The notes below the pieces were generated by a model. It was not told the origin of the DNA and searched no databases. It saw nothing but the letters and a program-made list of their open reading frames with translations. The position numbers and the translations under genes were made by a program. A stretch of 41,171 bases of DNA. Source: an uncultured Oscillospiraceae bacterium. Lineage in GTDB: Bacteria > Bacillota > Clostridia > Oscillospirales > Oscillospiraceae. Shown in pieces: positions 1 through 7,045 of the stretch (position 1 is its first letter; every line of letters starts with the position of its first letter). The stretch is from the NCBI GenBank assembly GCA_944387225.1, contig CALXDY010000021.1, positions 1 through 41,171 on the forward strand. The letters are read 5' to 3'.

Positions 1-11
1 TACTTTTACTC

Positions 12-92
12 ATGAAGGATCTGGTCTCCTCTCATACAGTTGTTGTGTGGTAACTCAACTATAACCGATGAGACCTTATCCTTCATCTTTTT
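12..92 (+). terminator. Long structured hairpin with T-run at left edge
   Basis: ATGAAGGAT (12-20) pairs with ATCCTTCAT (78-86), and GGTCTC (23-28) pairs with GAGACC (70-75), around a roughly 41-nt internal region. CTTTTTT follows at 87-92. The shape fits an intrinsic terminator of a gene lying to the left of the window, or the end of a small structured RNA. No protein frame covers it convincingly. The T-run lies only on the plus strand, so it acts on plus-strand transcripts. Confidence 0.5.
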
Positions 93-156
93 TACTTCTT
101 CTGTCCAATATGTATTGTACTCCTACAAAAATTTTAACGACTGTGCGCTCATCCCC

Positions 157-185
157 TTGACGGGCCGGCTGCGTTCTGCTATACT
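157..185 (+). promoter_or_regulatory. Sigma-A promoter for the MATE leader
   Basis: TTGACG (157-162), a 17-bp spacer and TATACT (180-185). Transcription would start near 192 and give a leader of about 88 nt before the MATE start codon at 280. Confidence 0.75.
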
Positions 186-192
186 CACAGGT

Positions 193-257
193 GCGTCGCG
201 GGACGCTTCGTTTGGTACATTATCGCGAACAAGTGTATACTTGTTCGCGATTTTTTT
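193..257 (+). terminator. Leader hairpin plus perfect terminator before MATE gene
   Basis: A small hairpin GCGTC/GACGC (193-206) comes first. It is followed by a perfect 12-bp stem TCGCGAACAAGT (223-234) / ACTTGTTCGCGA (239-250) with a GTAT loop and seven T (251-257). It lies between a good promoter and the MATE ribosome site, so it should stop most transcripts unless something relieves it. This placement suggests attenuation control of the exporter. The trigger is unknown. Confidence 0.7.
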
Positions 258-279
258 ATGTGCGAGGAGATGAACAACG

Positions 280-1641
280 ATGAAACCCTGTCTTGCTGCC
301 CCGTCCCCCTTTCTCAGCGGACCCATTCTGTCCCCCTTGATCCGGTTTGCCCTGCCGCTGATGCTGTCCCAGCTGCTCCAGGCTTTGTATGGGGGCGTGG
401 ATCTGGCGGTGGTAGGTCATTTTTCCACCACGGAAAGCGTCTCGGCAGTGGCTACCGGCAGCCAGGTGATGCAGACGGTCACAGCCATTGTCACCGGGCT
501 GACCATGGGCGTCACCGTACTGCTGGGCAAGGCGGTGGGAGCCCGGGACGAGGCCTCCGCCGGCAGCCTTGTGGCCGGACAGATCAAGCTGTTCTCCCTG
601 CTGGCGGTGGTGCTGACGGCGGTCATGCTCCTTTTGGCTCCTCAGGCGGCGCGGTGGATGAATGTGCCGGAGGGCGCGGTGGGAGAGGCGGTGGATTACA
701 TCCGCATCTGCTCGGCGGGGATGGTGTTCATCACTGCCTATAACGGAATCAGCGGAATTTTCCGAGGCCTGGGCAACTCCCGCTCCCCCTTCCTGTTCGT
801 GCTGGTGGCGTGCCTGGTCAATGTGGTGCTGGATCTGGTGCTTGTGGGTCTGGTGGGGATGGGGGCCGCCGGGGCGGCCCTGGCCACGGTGATTGCCCAG
901 GCGTCCAGCGTGGTCTTTTCGCTGGCCTACATGGCCCGGCGGCCCTTCCCCTTCCGGCTGGACAGGGCCAGCTTCCGCGGGAACCAGTCTGCCGGAAAGA
1001 TCCTCCGTGTGGGCGGTCCCATCGCCCTGCAGGACTTTCTGGTCAACATTTCCTTCCTCATGATTACCAGCATTGTCAACGCCCTGGGGCTGGTGGCCTC
1101 GGCGGGAGTGGGGATTTCGGAAAAGCTGTATGTGTTCCTCTCCATCATTCCGATGGCTTTTATGTCCGCCCTGTCCGCTTTCGTGGCTCAGAATATGGGG
1201 GCGGAGCAGCCCCGCCGGGCCCTTCGTGCCTTGTACCTGGCCCAGGGGATCGCGTTTGCCTTCGGCATGGTGATGTTTTACATGACCTTTTGCCAGGGGG
1301 CGGTGCTGGCCTCCCTCTTCGACCGGGACCCCCAGGTGGTGGAGGCCACGGCGGTGTACCTGCGGGGGATTTCCTGGGAATATCTGATGATTCCGCTGAC
1401 CTACTGCTTTTTGGGCTACTTCAACGGGAGAGAGCGGACCAATTTTGTCATGCTCCAGGGAATTCTGTCTGTATTCCTGGTTCGTGTGCCCCTGTCCTAT
1501 TTTCTCAGTCGCCTGCCCGATACCGGGCTGGCGCTGGTCAGCCTGGCGGTGCCTATTTCCGGACTGGTGAATCTGCTGCTGTGCCTGGGCTACTTCTTAT
1601 GGCTGTCCCGGCTGGACAGGCGGAGAGCCGAAGCGGCGTGA
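280..1641 (+). CDS. MATE family multidrug/metabolite efflux transporter
   Basis: A 453-residue polytopic membrane protein with the usual length and hydrophobic pattern of the MATE (NorM/DinF) family: about 12 membrane segments as two similar six-helix halves. The N-terminal stretch (residues 20-45, PLIRFALPLMLSQLLQALYG) is typical of a MatE domain. Members export cationic drugs, dyes or metabolites in exchange for Na+ or H+. The substrate cannot be read from sequence. The start at 280 is chosen for GAGGAG at 262-267, about 12 bases upstream. The gene is monocistronic, with its own promoter and an attenuator-like leader. No regulator gene is adjacent. Confidence 0.9.
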   Translation: MKPCLAAPSPFLSGPILSPLIRFALPLMLSQLLQALYGGVDLAVVGHFSTTESVSAVATGSQVMQTVTAIVTGLTMGVTVLLGKAVGARDEASAGSLVAGQIKLFSLLAVVLTAVMLLLAPQAARWMNVPEGAVGEAVDYIRICSAGMVFITAYNGISGIFRGLGNSRSPFLFVLVACLVNVVLDLVLVGLVGMGAAGAALATVIAQASSVVFSLAYMARRPFPFRLDRASFRGNQSAGKILRVGGPIALQDFLVNISFLMITSIVNALGLVASAGVGISEKLYVFLSIIPMAFMSALSAFVAQNMGAEQPRRALRALYLAQGIAFAFGMVMFYMTFCQGAVLASLFDRDPQVVEATAVYLRGISWEYLMIPLTYCFLGYFNGRERTNFVMLQGILSVFLVRVPLSYFLSRLPDTGLALVSLAVPISGLVNLLLCLGYFLWLSRLDRRRAEAA

Positions 1642-1677
1642 CCGGTGGGGAAAAAACGGTCCCTCCCTCCGTTCCCC

Positions 1678-1706
1678 TTGACACGACCGCGTACCTGTGA
1701 TACCAT
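1678..1706 (+). promoter_or_regulatory. Promoter of the mntP riboswitch transcript
   Basis: TTGACA (1678-1683), a 17-bp spacer and TACCAT (1701-1706), placed directly before the riboswitch. Confidence 0.7.
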
Positions 1707-1713
1707 ACCCCCA

Positions 1714-1843
1714 CCAGATAAGGGAGTAGTCGGCGCGTATTTGGCGCAGCATGGTCAACATACTGGGGCATGGGGCCCCTGGCTTTGCTTGTCATGACGA
1801 GACTGATCTGTGCGGTTTGCCGCGCGGATCGGTCTCTTTTTTT
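1714..1843 (+). promoter_or_regulatory. yybP-ykoY manganese riboswitch with terminator platform
   Basis: The conserved landmarks of the yybP-ykoY class are visible in order: AAGGGAGTAG (about 1720-1729), GTCAACATACT (1754-1764) and GACGAGAC (1796-1803). The last overlaps the 5' arm of an intrinsic terminator, GAGACTGATC (1799-1808) pairing with GATCGGTCTC (1827-1836), followed by seven T. The class is known to sense Mn2+ and to switch on Mn2+ exporters. Here ligand binding should hold the shared segment in the aptamer and prevent the terminator. The mntP gene directly downstream fits this function. Confidence 0.93.
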
Positions 1844-1871
1844 GTCGCTGCTCCACAGGAGGTTGTTGTTA

Positions 1872-2438
1872 ATGGGATACATAGAGCTGTTGATCGTAGC
1901 CGTAGGCCTGTCCATGGACGCCTTTGCGGTATCGGTGTGTAAGGGCCTGGCCACCAGGCGGGTCACCCTGGGCCACGCAGCTACAGCGGGACTTTGGTTC
2001 GGTGGGTTTCAGGCCCTGATGCCCCTGCTGGGCTGGCTGGTGGGGGTGCGGTTTCAGACCTTCATCACCTCCCTGGACCACTGGATTGCCTTTGTGCTGC
2101 TGGGGCTGCTGGGCGCCAACATGATCCGGGAGTCCCGGGGGGACGAGGATGAGGAGGTTGAGGCCTCCTTCTCGCCCAAGGCCATGTTCCCCATGGCCCT
2201 TGCCACCAGCATTGACGCCCTCACCGTGGGGATCACCTTCGCCTTTCTCCAGGTGGACAATATCTTCCTGGCGGTGTCTATGATCGGCGTAGTTACCTTC
2301 CTGTTCTCCGCCGTGGGAGTGAAAGCAGGCGCCGTGGTGGGTCAGCGGGGAAAGTCCCGGGCGGAGCTGCTGGGCGGACTGGTACTGGTTCTGATGGGGG
2401 TAAAGATCCTGCTGGAGCATCTGGGCGTTTTGGGGTAA
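1872..2438 (+). CDS. mntP: Manganese efflux pump MntP
   Basis: A 188-residue membrane protein of the MntP (YebN, formerly DUF204) family, which exports Mn2+ across the cytoplasmic membrane. The two internal repeats each carry the family acidic motif in a membrane helix: SMDAFAVS near the N terminus and SIDALTVG in the middle. A charged loop (GDEDEEVE) separates the halves. The start is set at 1872 because AGGAGG lies 5-10 bases upstream. An upstream in-frame start at 1770 would lie inside the riboswitch and is rejected. Control is by the preceding Mn2+ riboswitch. A possible sigma-E promoter of yabP begins at its stop codon. Confidence 0.95.
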   Translation: MGYIELLIVAVGLSMDAFAVSVCKGLATRRVTLGHAATAGLWFGGFQALMPLLGWLVGVRFQTFITSLDHWIAFVLLGLLGANMIRESRGDEDEEVEASFSPKAMFPMALATSIDALTVGITFAFLQVDNIFLAVSMIGVVTFLFSAVGVKAGAVVGQRGKSRAELLGGLVLVLMGVKILLEHLGVLG

Positions 2439-2464
2439 TAGTCGCCCCGCTGTCCGCATATGGT
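2436..2464 (+). promoter_or_regulatory. Possible sigma-E promoter of yabP-yabQ
   Basis: TAATAGT (2436-2442) resembles the sigma-E -35 consensus (KMATATT) at six of seven positions. A 14-bp spacer leads to CATATGGT (2457-2464), a partial match to CATACAMT. The yabP/yabQ genes of Bacillus are known mother-cell genes. The -10 match is weak, so this is tentative. Confidence 0.4.
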
Positions 2465-2490
2465 TGGACAGAGAAAGGGGTTGGACGCCT

Positions 2491-2781
2491 ATGGCATACG
2501 AGGATGGCCGACTGATGTCGACGGCAGGGCATCAGATTGTACTGGATGGACGGCAGACGCTCACGGTCTCCGGCGTGGAGGAAGTGGAGAGCTTTGACGA
2601 AAACACCATTGTCATGATCACCGTCAAGGGCACGCTGGTGGTGCGGGGAGAGGGGCTGCACATCGAGAAGCTGTCCCTGGACGGCGGGGATCTGCGGGTG
2701 GAAGGAAGCGTGGACTCCCTGTCCTATGAGGATGAGGGCCGGGAACGGGGCGGACTGTTCGCCCGGCTGCTGGGCGGATGA
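2491..2781 (+). CDS. yabP: Sporulation protein YabP
   Basis: A 96-residue protein of the YabP/YqfC family, needed in the mother cell during spore formation. The family core is visible: R-Q-T-L-T-V-S-G-V near residue 23, then short beta-rich repeats ending in L-x-V-E-G. The ATG at 2491 is preferred over a TTG at 2464 because the protein then matches the usual family length of about 100 residues and AAAGGGG lies upstream. It overlaps yabQ by four bases (ATGA), so the two are probably translationally coupled. The order yabP-yabQ-divIC-yabR is the conserved Firmicute arrangement. Confidence 0.9.
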   Translation: MAYEDGRLMSTAGHQIVLDGRQTLTVSGVEEVESFDENTIVMITVKGTLVVRGEGLHIEKLSLDGGDLRVEGSVDSLSYEDEGRERGGLFARLLGG

Positions 2782-3482
2782 GGGTGGATATCGCCGCCCA
2801 GGTAACGGCGGTTTGGCAGGCGGCTGCCCTGGGTGCGGCGGCGGGGGTGTTGTATGACCTGTTCCGGATCCTGCGGGTTCGGATCCGGCTGCCGCTTCTG
2901 GGGCCGGTCCTGGATTTCCTGTTCTGGGTGGTACTGACGGGGGTGTTGTTCCTCTGGTCCCAATGGGCCTGGGGCGGTCCGGTCCGGCTGTATGGTGTGG
3001 CCTTTCTGTTTTTTGGCGGGGTGGCATACTTCCGTCTGCTCAGCCCCGGATTGCTCTGGTTGGGCTACCGTGTGGCCGATGGAGTGGCATTTTGTACCGG
3101 AATTCTCCTTCTTCCCCTGCGGTTATGGCTGTGGGCCATGAAAAAAATTCAAAAACTTGCGAAAAATATCTTCCGTTTCCGCTCGAAATGGTATAAAATA
3201 AATCAGATCACAGAAGAGATGGATCGCACCATTCTGCGCCGCGAGGTACGAGAGAGAGGAGGAAGTTCCGATGTTTCAGGGAATTCGGCTCAAACGGGCC
3301 GGGTTGTTGACGAAACTGGTGGTAGTGGGTTTGCTGATTTGCCTGGGGACTTCCCTGCTGGATCTGCGCGGACAGATTCAGAGCGCCGAGAACCAGCAGG
3401 AGGAGCTGCAGCTGCAGGTGGATCAGCAGCAGCTGGAAAATCAAAAACTGGAAGAGGCCATCGAAAACAGCGACGATCCTGA
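2778..3482 (+). CDS. yabQ: Spore cortex biosynthesis protein YabQ, with tail overlapping divIC
   Basis: The N-terminal half (about residues 5-125) is an integral membrane domain with four hydrophobic segments, and QAAALGAAAGVLYDLFRILR near residue 14 is typical of YabQ. In Bacillus YabQ is needed for cortex peptidoglycan formation. The reading frame then runs through a basic segment and into a low-complexity Gly/Ala/Ser/Arg tail, overlapping the start of divIC in another frame by 212 nt (3271-3482). The total of 234 residues is close to Bacillus YabQ (about 211), but the tail composition looks like an out-of-frame reading of divIC. Either this is a true long overlap or a base error has removed an earlier stop. 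Confidence 0.85.
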   Translation: MRVDIAAQVTAVWQAAALGAAAGVLYDLFRILRVRIRLPLLGPVLDFLFWVVLTGVLFLWSQWAWGGPVRLYGVAFLFFGGVAYFRLLSPGLLWLGYRVADGVAFCTGILLLPLRLWLWAMKKIQKLAKNIFRFRSKWYKINQITEEMDRTILRREVRERGGSSDVSGNSAQTGRVVDETGGSGFADLPGDFPAGSARTDSERREPAGGAAAAGGSAAAGKSKTGRGHRKQRRS

Positions 3483-3558
3483 GATTCTGGAGCGGGTAGC
3501 CCGGGAGAAGGGCTACGTCAAGCAGGGCGAGACCCTGTATGTGGACATCGCAGGATGA
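3271..3558 (+). CDS. divIC: Septum formation initiator DivIC (FtsB family)
   Basis: A 95-residue bitopic protein: a short basic cytoplasmic N terminus, one membrane helix (about residues 12-30), and a Leu/Gln/Glu-rich coiled coil (about 33-66). The end carries the family pattern PEILERVAREKGYVKQGE. FtsB/DivIC proteins form the FtsL-DivIC-DivIB complex that links the divisome to septal wall synthesis. GAGGAGG lies a few bases before the ATG. The 5' part overlaps the yabQ tail in a different frame. The protein features show that this frame is coding, so any doubt falls on the yabQ tail. Confidence 0.92.
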   Translation: MFQGIRLKRAGLLTKLVVVGLLICLGTSLLDLRGQIQSAENQQEELQLQVDQQQLENQKLEEAIENSDDPEILERVAREKGYVKQGETLYVDIAG

Positions 3559-3639
3559 GCCGCAGTGTGTGTACCCTCGCCCGCGGGGCAAGCGGGCGTT
3601 CCCCAGCGTGAATTTACAAGGAGGATATTGTAGTCAGTT

Positions 3640-4110
3640 ATGGAGTTTGGTGTTGGGTCCATCTTGGACGGAAAGGTAACCGGTATCACGAAGTTTGGCG
3701 CGTTTGTGGCGCTGCCCGAGGGGCGTTCCGGGCTGGTACATATCTCGGAGATCGCCTATTCCTATGTCAATGAGGTGTCCGACCACCTCAAGGAGGGACA
3801 GGAGGTCAAGGTCAAGGTCATTGGGATCGACCAGGCCAACCGGATCAATCTGTCCATCAAGAAGGTCAGCGAGCCCCCTCCCCGTCCTGCCGGTGGCCAG
3901 GGTGGACGGCCTAACCGCCAGGGTCAGGCCCCCAGACAGCAGGGCGGCCCCCGTTCCGGCGGCTTTGCGCCCCGCGCTGCGGCCAACAAGGAGCCAACCG
4001 ATTTTGAAGACCGGCTTCGCCAGTTCATGCAGGCCTCTGACAGCAAGCTGTCCGAGCTGCGCTATCTGGAGAAAAAGGGCGGAAACCGCCGGGGCGGCGG
4101 ACGCCGGTAA
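3640..4110 (+). CDS. yabR: S1-domain RNA-binding protein (YabR-like)
   Basis: A 156-residue protein with one S1 RNA-binding domain at about residues 4-74 (G-S-I-L-D-G-K-V-T-G-I, then G-A-F-V-A-L and GLVHISE). A disordered Pro/Gly/Gln/Arg-rich linker follows (about 78-125), then a short helical, basic C terminus. It matches the YabR / general stress protein 13-like family that follows divIC in Firmicutes. A role in translation or RNA turnover is likely but not defined. AAGGAGG (3618-3624) lies a rather long 15 bases before the ATG. A strong terminator follows. Confidence 0.88.
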   Translation: MEFGVGSILDGKVTGITKFGAFVALPEGRSGLVHISEIAYSYVNEVSDHLKEGQEVKVKVIGIDQANRINLSIKKVSEPPPRPAGGQGGRPNRQGQAPRQQGGPRSGGFAPRAAANKEPTDFEDRLRQFMQASDSKLSELRYLEKKGGNRRGGGRR

Positions 4111-4124
4111 ATAACTGCAGCGGT

Positions 4125-4156
4125 ACGGCCTCCGGAACCACCGGAGGCCGTTTTTT
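4125..4156 (+). terminator. Terminator after yabR
   Basis: CGGCCTCCGG (4126-4135) pairs perfectly with CCGGAGGCCG (4141-4150) around AACCA, followed by six T. It closes the yabP-yabR operon. Confidence 0.92.
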
Positions 4157-4207
4157 ATTTTACAGTACAACCGGTGGGGGCCGTCCCGGCTCCCGGAAAG
4201 GAACGCT

Positions 4208-5398
4208 ATGCGAATCATCAACGGAACCGTACACACCATGGACGGACAAATCATCCCCCAGGGCTATGTGGAGTGGCAGGACGGCGTTATCACGCAGGTG
4301 GGCCCTATGGAGACCTGTCCCACGGAGGGCGCGGCCTATGACGCCCGGGGCGGACATATCATTCCCGGCTTTGTGGATGCCCACTGTCATCTGGGCATGT
4401 TCGGAGACGGCGTGGGCCTGGAGGGGGACGACGGCAACGAGGCCACCGATCCCTGCACCCCTCATCTCCGGGCCATTGACGGGATCAACCCCCTGGATCG
4501 CTGCTTTGAGGAGGCACGCCGGGCCGGGGTAACCACGGTGCTCACCGGGCCGGGTAGCGCCAACCCCATCAGCGGCCAGTTTGCTGCCCTGAAGACCAGG
4601 GGCAGCTGGGTGGACGCCATGGTGATTAAGGCCCCCGCCGCCATGAAAATGGCCTTGGGAGAAAACCCAAAGCTGACCTATCACGACCGGCATGAGACCC
4701 CCTCCACCCGCATGGCCACCGCGGCCATTATCCGGGAAAACCTGTCCAAGGCTCTGGAGTACGGCCGCCGTCTGGAGCGGGCCGCCCAGGATGAGGACGA
4801 AGACGAGCCGGATTACGACGCCAAGCTGGAGGCGCTGCTGCCGGTGGTGCGGGGGGAACTGCCGGTACAGATCCACGCCCACCGGGCGGATGATATGGCC
4901 ACGGGCATCCGCATCTGTAAGGAATTCGGCCTGCGGTATGTGCTGGTGCACGGCACGGAGGGTCACCTGATTCCCCAGCTGCTGGCCCAGGAGGGAGCGG
5001 GGGTCATTACCGGCCCCTGTCTGGGCGACCGCTCCAAGCCGGAGCTGGTCAACATGACCCTGGAGACCCCGGCTATCCTGCAGCGCTATGGCATTAAAAC
5101 GGCCATCTGCACCGATCACCCGGAGACGCCCATCCAGTATCTGCCCCTGTGCGCCGGTATGGCGGTGCGGGGCGGGATGGATCCGGAGAGCGCTCTGGCC
5201 GCCATCACCATCTGGGCCGCCCAGCTTGGGGGCGTGGACCAACGGGTGGGTTCCCTCACCCCGGGAAAGGACGCCGACATTGTGGTCACCTCCGCCCATC
5301 CCTTGAACTGGCTCAGCCGGGTACGGCTGGTGGTGATTGACGGCCAGGTGGTGCACGGCGGAGCCACCGGAGGCAAAGACGCCGGAGGACGGATGTAA
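4208..5398 (+). CDS. Metal-dependent amidohydrolase
   Basis: A 396-residue protein of the amidohydrolase superfamily with the usual (beta/alpha)8 metal site. It has H-x-H in GFVDAHCHLG (H59, H61), a possible bridging Lys in VIKAPAA (K141), HAH (H223, H225), H248/H253 in VHGTEGH, and the late Asp in CTDHPE (D303). The small N-terminal beta-sandwich and the C-terminal G-x-D-A-D-I-V pattern resemble imidazolonepropionase/dihydroorotase-like enzymes. The true substrate is not evident. A Glu/Asp-rich insertion sits near residues 195-205. The gene stands alone: a terminator precedes it and the hpf promoter follows. Confidence 0.88.
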   Translation: MRIINGTVHTMDGQIIPQGYVEWQDGVITQVGPMETCPTEGAAYDARGGHIIPGFVDAHCHLGMFGDGVGLEGDDGNEATDPCTPHLRAIDGINPLDRCFEEARRAGVTTVLTGPGSANPISGQFAALKTRGSWVDAMVIKAPAAMKMALGENPKLTYHDRHETPSTRMATAAIIRENLSKALEYGRRLERAAQDEDEDEPDYDAKLEALLPVVRGELPVQIHAHRADDMATGIRICKEFGLRYVLVHGTEGHLIPQLLAQEGAGVITGPCLGDRSKPELVNMTLETPAILQRYGIKTAICTDHPETPIQYLPLCAGMAVRGGMDPESALAAITIWAAQLGGVDQRVGSLTPGKDADIVVTSAHPLNWLSRVRLVVIDGQVVHGGATGGKDAGGRM

Positions 5399-5445
5399 GG
5401 GTTTGATAAAAATTCACAAAAAGCAGTGGATTTTTTGGATGGCTG

Positions 5446-5454
5446 TGTTATAAT
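5446..5454 (+). promoter_or_regulatory. Extended -10 promoter of hpf
   Basis: TGTTATAAT is a perfect extended -10. The -35 region (near 5426) is poor. The roughly 85-nt leader contains GGGAG/CTCCC and CCCC/GGGG hairpins, and a pyrimidine run CTCTCCTCC (5497-5505) that could pair with purine-rich GGAGGGAGG upstream. Confidence 0.6.
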
Positions 5455-5543
5455 AAATCCAACGGAGGGAGGATTACTCCCTTGTGCGGAGCGGTTCTCT
5501 CCTCCACACTATCCCCCGGTTGGGGCGAAAGGAGCGGACAAGT

Positions 5544-6089
5544 ATGAAGTTTGTGTTTACAGACAAAAAGGTGAACGTGCCCAACTATATCCACCGCTAT
5601 GCCGAGAAGAAAGTGGGCAAGCTGGACCGTTTCTTTAAGGAGGACGCAACCGCCGCACTGACGTTCAGTGTGGAGAAGGATCGGAATAAGGTGGAGGTCA
5701 CCATCCGATCCAGCGGAACCATCTTCCGCGTGTCTGAAAGCTCCTCTGATATGCACGCATCCATTGACGCCGCCGTGGCCTCCCTGGAGCGCCAGATCCG
5801 CAAGAACAAGACCCGCCTGGAGAAGCGCCTGCGCCAGGGCGCCTTTGAGCGTACCCTGGACGAGGAGCTGGTCTCCCTGGTACCCGATGGACCGGAGGAG
5901 GGCGAGTACAACATCGTCCGGTCCAAGACCTTCCCCATCAAGCCCATGAATCGGGAGGAAGCGATCCTGCAGATGAATCTGCTGGGCCACAGCTTCTTTG
6001 CCTTCAAGGATGAGGAGTCTGGCGGCTCCTTCGCTGTGGTTTACCGCCGCAACGACGGGGACTATGGCCTGATTGAGGACGAGGGCTAA
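5544..6089 (+). CDS. hpf: Ribosome hibernation-promoting factor, long form
   Basis: A 181-residue long-form HPF (YvyD-like). The N-terminal domain (about 1-95) is the beta-alpha-beta-beta-beta-alpha fold that binds the 30S decoding region. The C-terminal domain (about 125-178; K-T-F-P-I-K-P-M near the start, then L-L-G-H-S-F-F-A-F) dimerises two ribosomes into inactive 100S particles in stationary phase. The ATG at 5544 follows AAAGGAGC and gives the family N terminus M-K-F-V-F-T. An in-frame start at 5484 would add 20 non-conserved residues and is rejected. Single gene with its own extended -10 promoter and terminator. Confidence 0.95.
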   Translation: MKFVFTDKKVNVPNYIHRYAEKKVGKLDRFFKEDATAALTFSVEKDRNKVEVTIRSSGTIFRVSESSSDMHASIDAAVASLERQIRKNKTRLEKRLRQGAFERTLDEELVSLVPDGPEEGEYNIVRSKTFPIKPMNREEAILQMNLLGHSFFAFKDEESGGSFAVVYRRNDGDYGLIEDEG

Positions 6090-6106
6090 AAGAGTAGAAT
6101 AGCGAA

Positions 6107-6136
6107 GGCGGGCCCGCGAAAGCGGTCCCGCCTTTT
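6107..6136 (+). terminator. Terminator after hpf
   Basis: GGCGGGCCCGC (6107-6117) and GCGGTCCCGCC (6122-6132) form a stem with one mismatch around a GAAA loop, followed by TTTT. Confidence 0.85.
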
Positions 6137-6306
6137 GTGCGACAAAGGGCGTTTGGTGAACCTTGTTTCCGCCCAGCGGAGGGTGAAGGTCCGCACTGTA
6201 CCCTACGGGGGATGGTGTCTGTTCTTTACACTCACTGCACCCGTTCAAACGTTGGGGACTTCTCCTTGCCCTGTTTCAGCGTATGTGCTGCCCCAAGGTG
6301 ATTTGC

Positions 6307-6335
6307 TTGTATTGGGGCGGCTGGTGTGCTATAAC
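6307..6335 (+). promoter_or_regulatory. Promoter of the sugar-acid cassette
   Basis: TTGTAT (6307-6312), a 17-bp spacer and TATAAC (6330-6335) with an extended TGC before it. The 170 bases between the hpf terminator and this promoter show no convincing gene. Confidence 0.6.
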
Positions 6336-6368
6336 TACATTGATTCATATATCACAGGAGGGAAGGCC

Positions 6369-7034
6369 ATGCCACTCTGGAAGAACGAGGCGGAGAAATA
6401 CCGCCTGATGAAGGAAAAACTGTACACCCCGGTCGTTGGGGACATTCTGGACGCTATGGGCTACACGCATCAGTTCCTGCCGCCCGACATCCGCCCGCTG
6501 CGGGAGGAGATGAAGCTGGCAGGGCGCGCGATGACTGTGCTGATGATCGACGTGTTTGGCCCCCAGAAAAAGCCCTTCGGTCTGCTGACCGAGGCGCTGG
6601 ATCAGCTGCAGGAAAACGAAATTTACCTCGCCACCGGCGGGACCGGCCGATGCGCCTACTGGGGGGAGCTGCTGACGGCCACCGCGCGCACCCGCGGCGC
6701 AGTGGGCGCAGTCGTCAACGGCTACCACCGCGACACCCCGCAGGTGCTGGCGCAGAACTGGCCGGTGTTCTCACGCGGCCCGTGGGCACAGGACTCGTCG
6801 GTACGTACGCAGGTCGTTGATTTCCGCTGTCCAATTGAGATTGGACAGGTGACCATCTGTGACGGCGACCTGATTTTCGGCGACGTAGACGGCGTCCTGG
6901 TCATTCCGCAGAAAATTGCGGATGAGGTGTTGGAAAAGGCGCTGGAAAAGGCAGCGGGCGAAAAGAAGGTTCGGGCGGCGATCGAGGGCGGCATGTCCGC
7001 CACCGAGGCATTCCGCGTGTTCGGGATTTTGTAA
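6369..7034 (+). CDS. RraA-like family protein (probable 4-hydroxy-2-oxoacid aldolase/decarboxylase)
   Basis: A 222-residue protein of the RraA/HMG-aldolase fold. The metal and substrate site motifs are present: [11 protein letters not shown] (about 96-106), N-G-Y-H-R-D with the Arg-Asp pair (R121, D122), and [10 protein letters not shown] near residue 175. Family enzymes cleave 4-hydroxy-2-oxoacids to pyruvate plus an oxo compound, or decarboxylate oxaloacetate, using Mg2+ or Mn2+. The start at 6369 follows AGGAGGG. It heads a tight four-gene operon with dehydratase and dehydrogenase genes, which supports a catabolic aldolase over RNase E inhibition. Confidence 0.82.
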   Translation: MPLWKNEAEKYRLMKEKLYTPVVGDILDAMGYTHQFLPPDIRPLREEMKLAGRAMTVLMIDVFGPQKKPFGLLTEALDQLQENEIYLATGGTGRCAYWGELLTATARTRGAVGAVVNGYHRDTPQVLAQNWPVFSRGPWAQDSSVRTQVVDFRCPIEIGQVTICDGDLIFGDVDGVLVIPQKIADEVLEKALEKAAGEKKVRAAIEGGMSATEAFRVFGIL

Positions 7035-7045
7035 GAGGGATGGCT

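Noticed and set aside
226..247. CGAAC...GTTCG repeat before MATE considered as a LexA box
   Set aside because: The spacing between GAAC and GTTC is 12, not 4. The perfect stem followed by seven T is better explained as a terminator.
1770..1871. Upstream extension of mntP
   Set aside because: The extension would translate the riboswitch and terminator. A strong ribosome site supports 1872.
6137..6306. Region before the sugar-acid cassette considered as a gene remnant
   Set aside because: Open frames on both strands have no ribosome site or known motif. Nothing beyond a promoter at its end can be supported.
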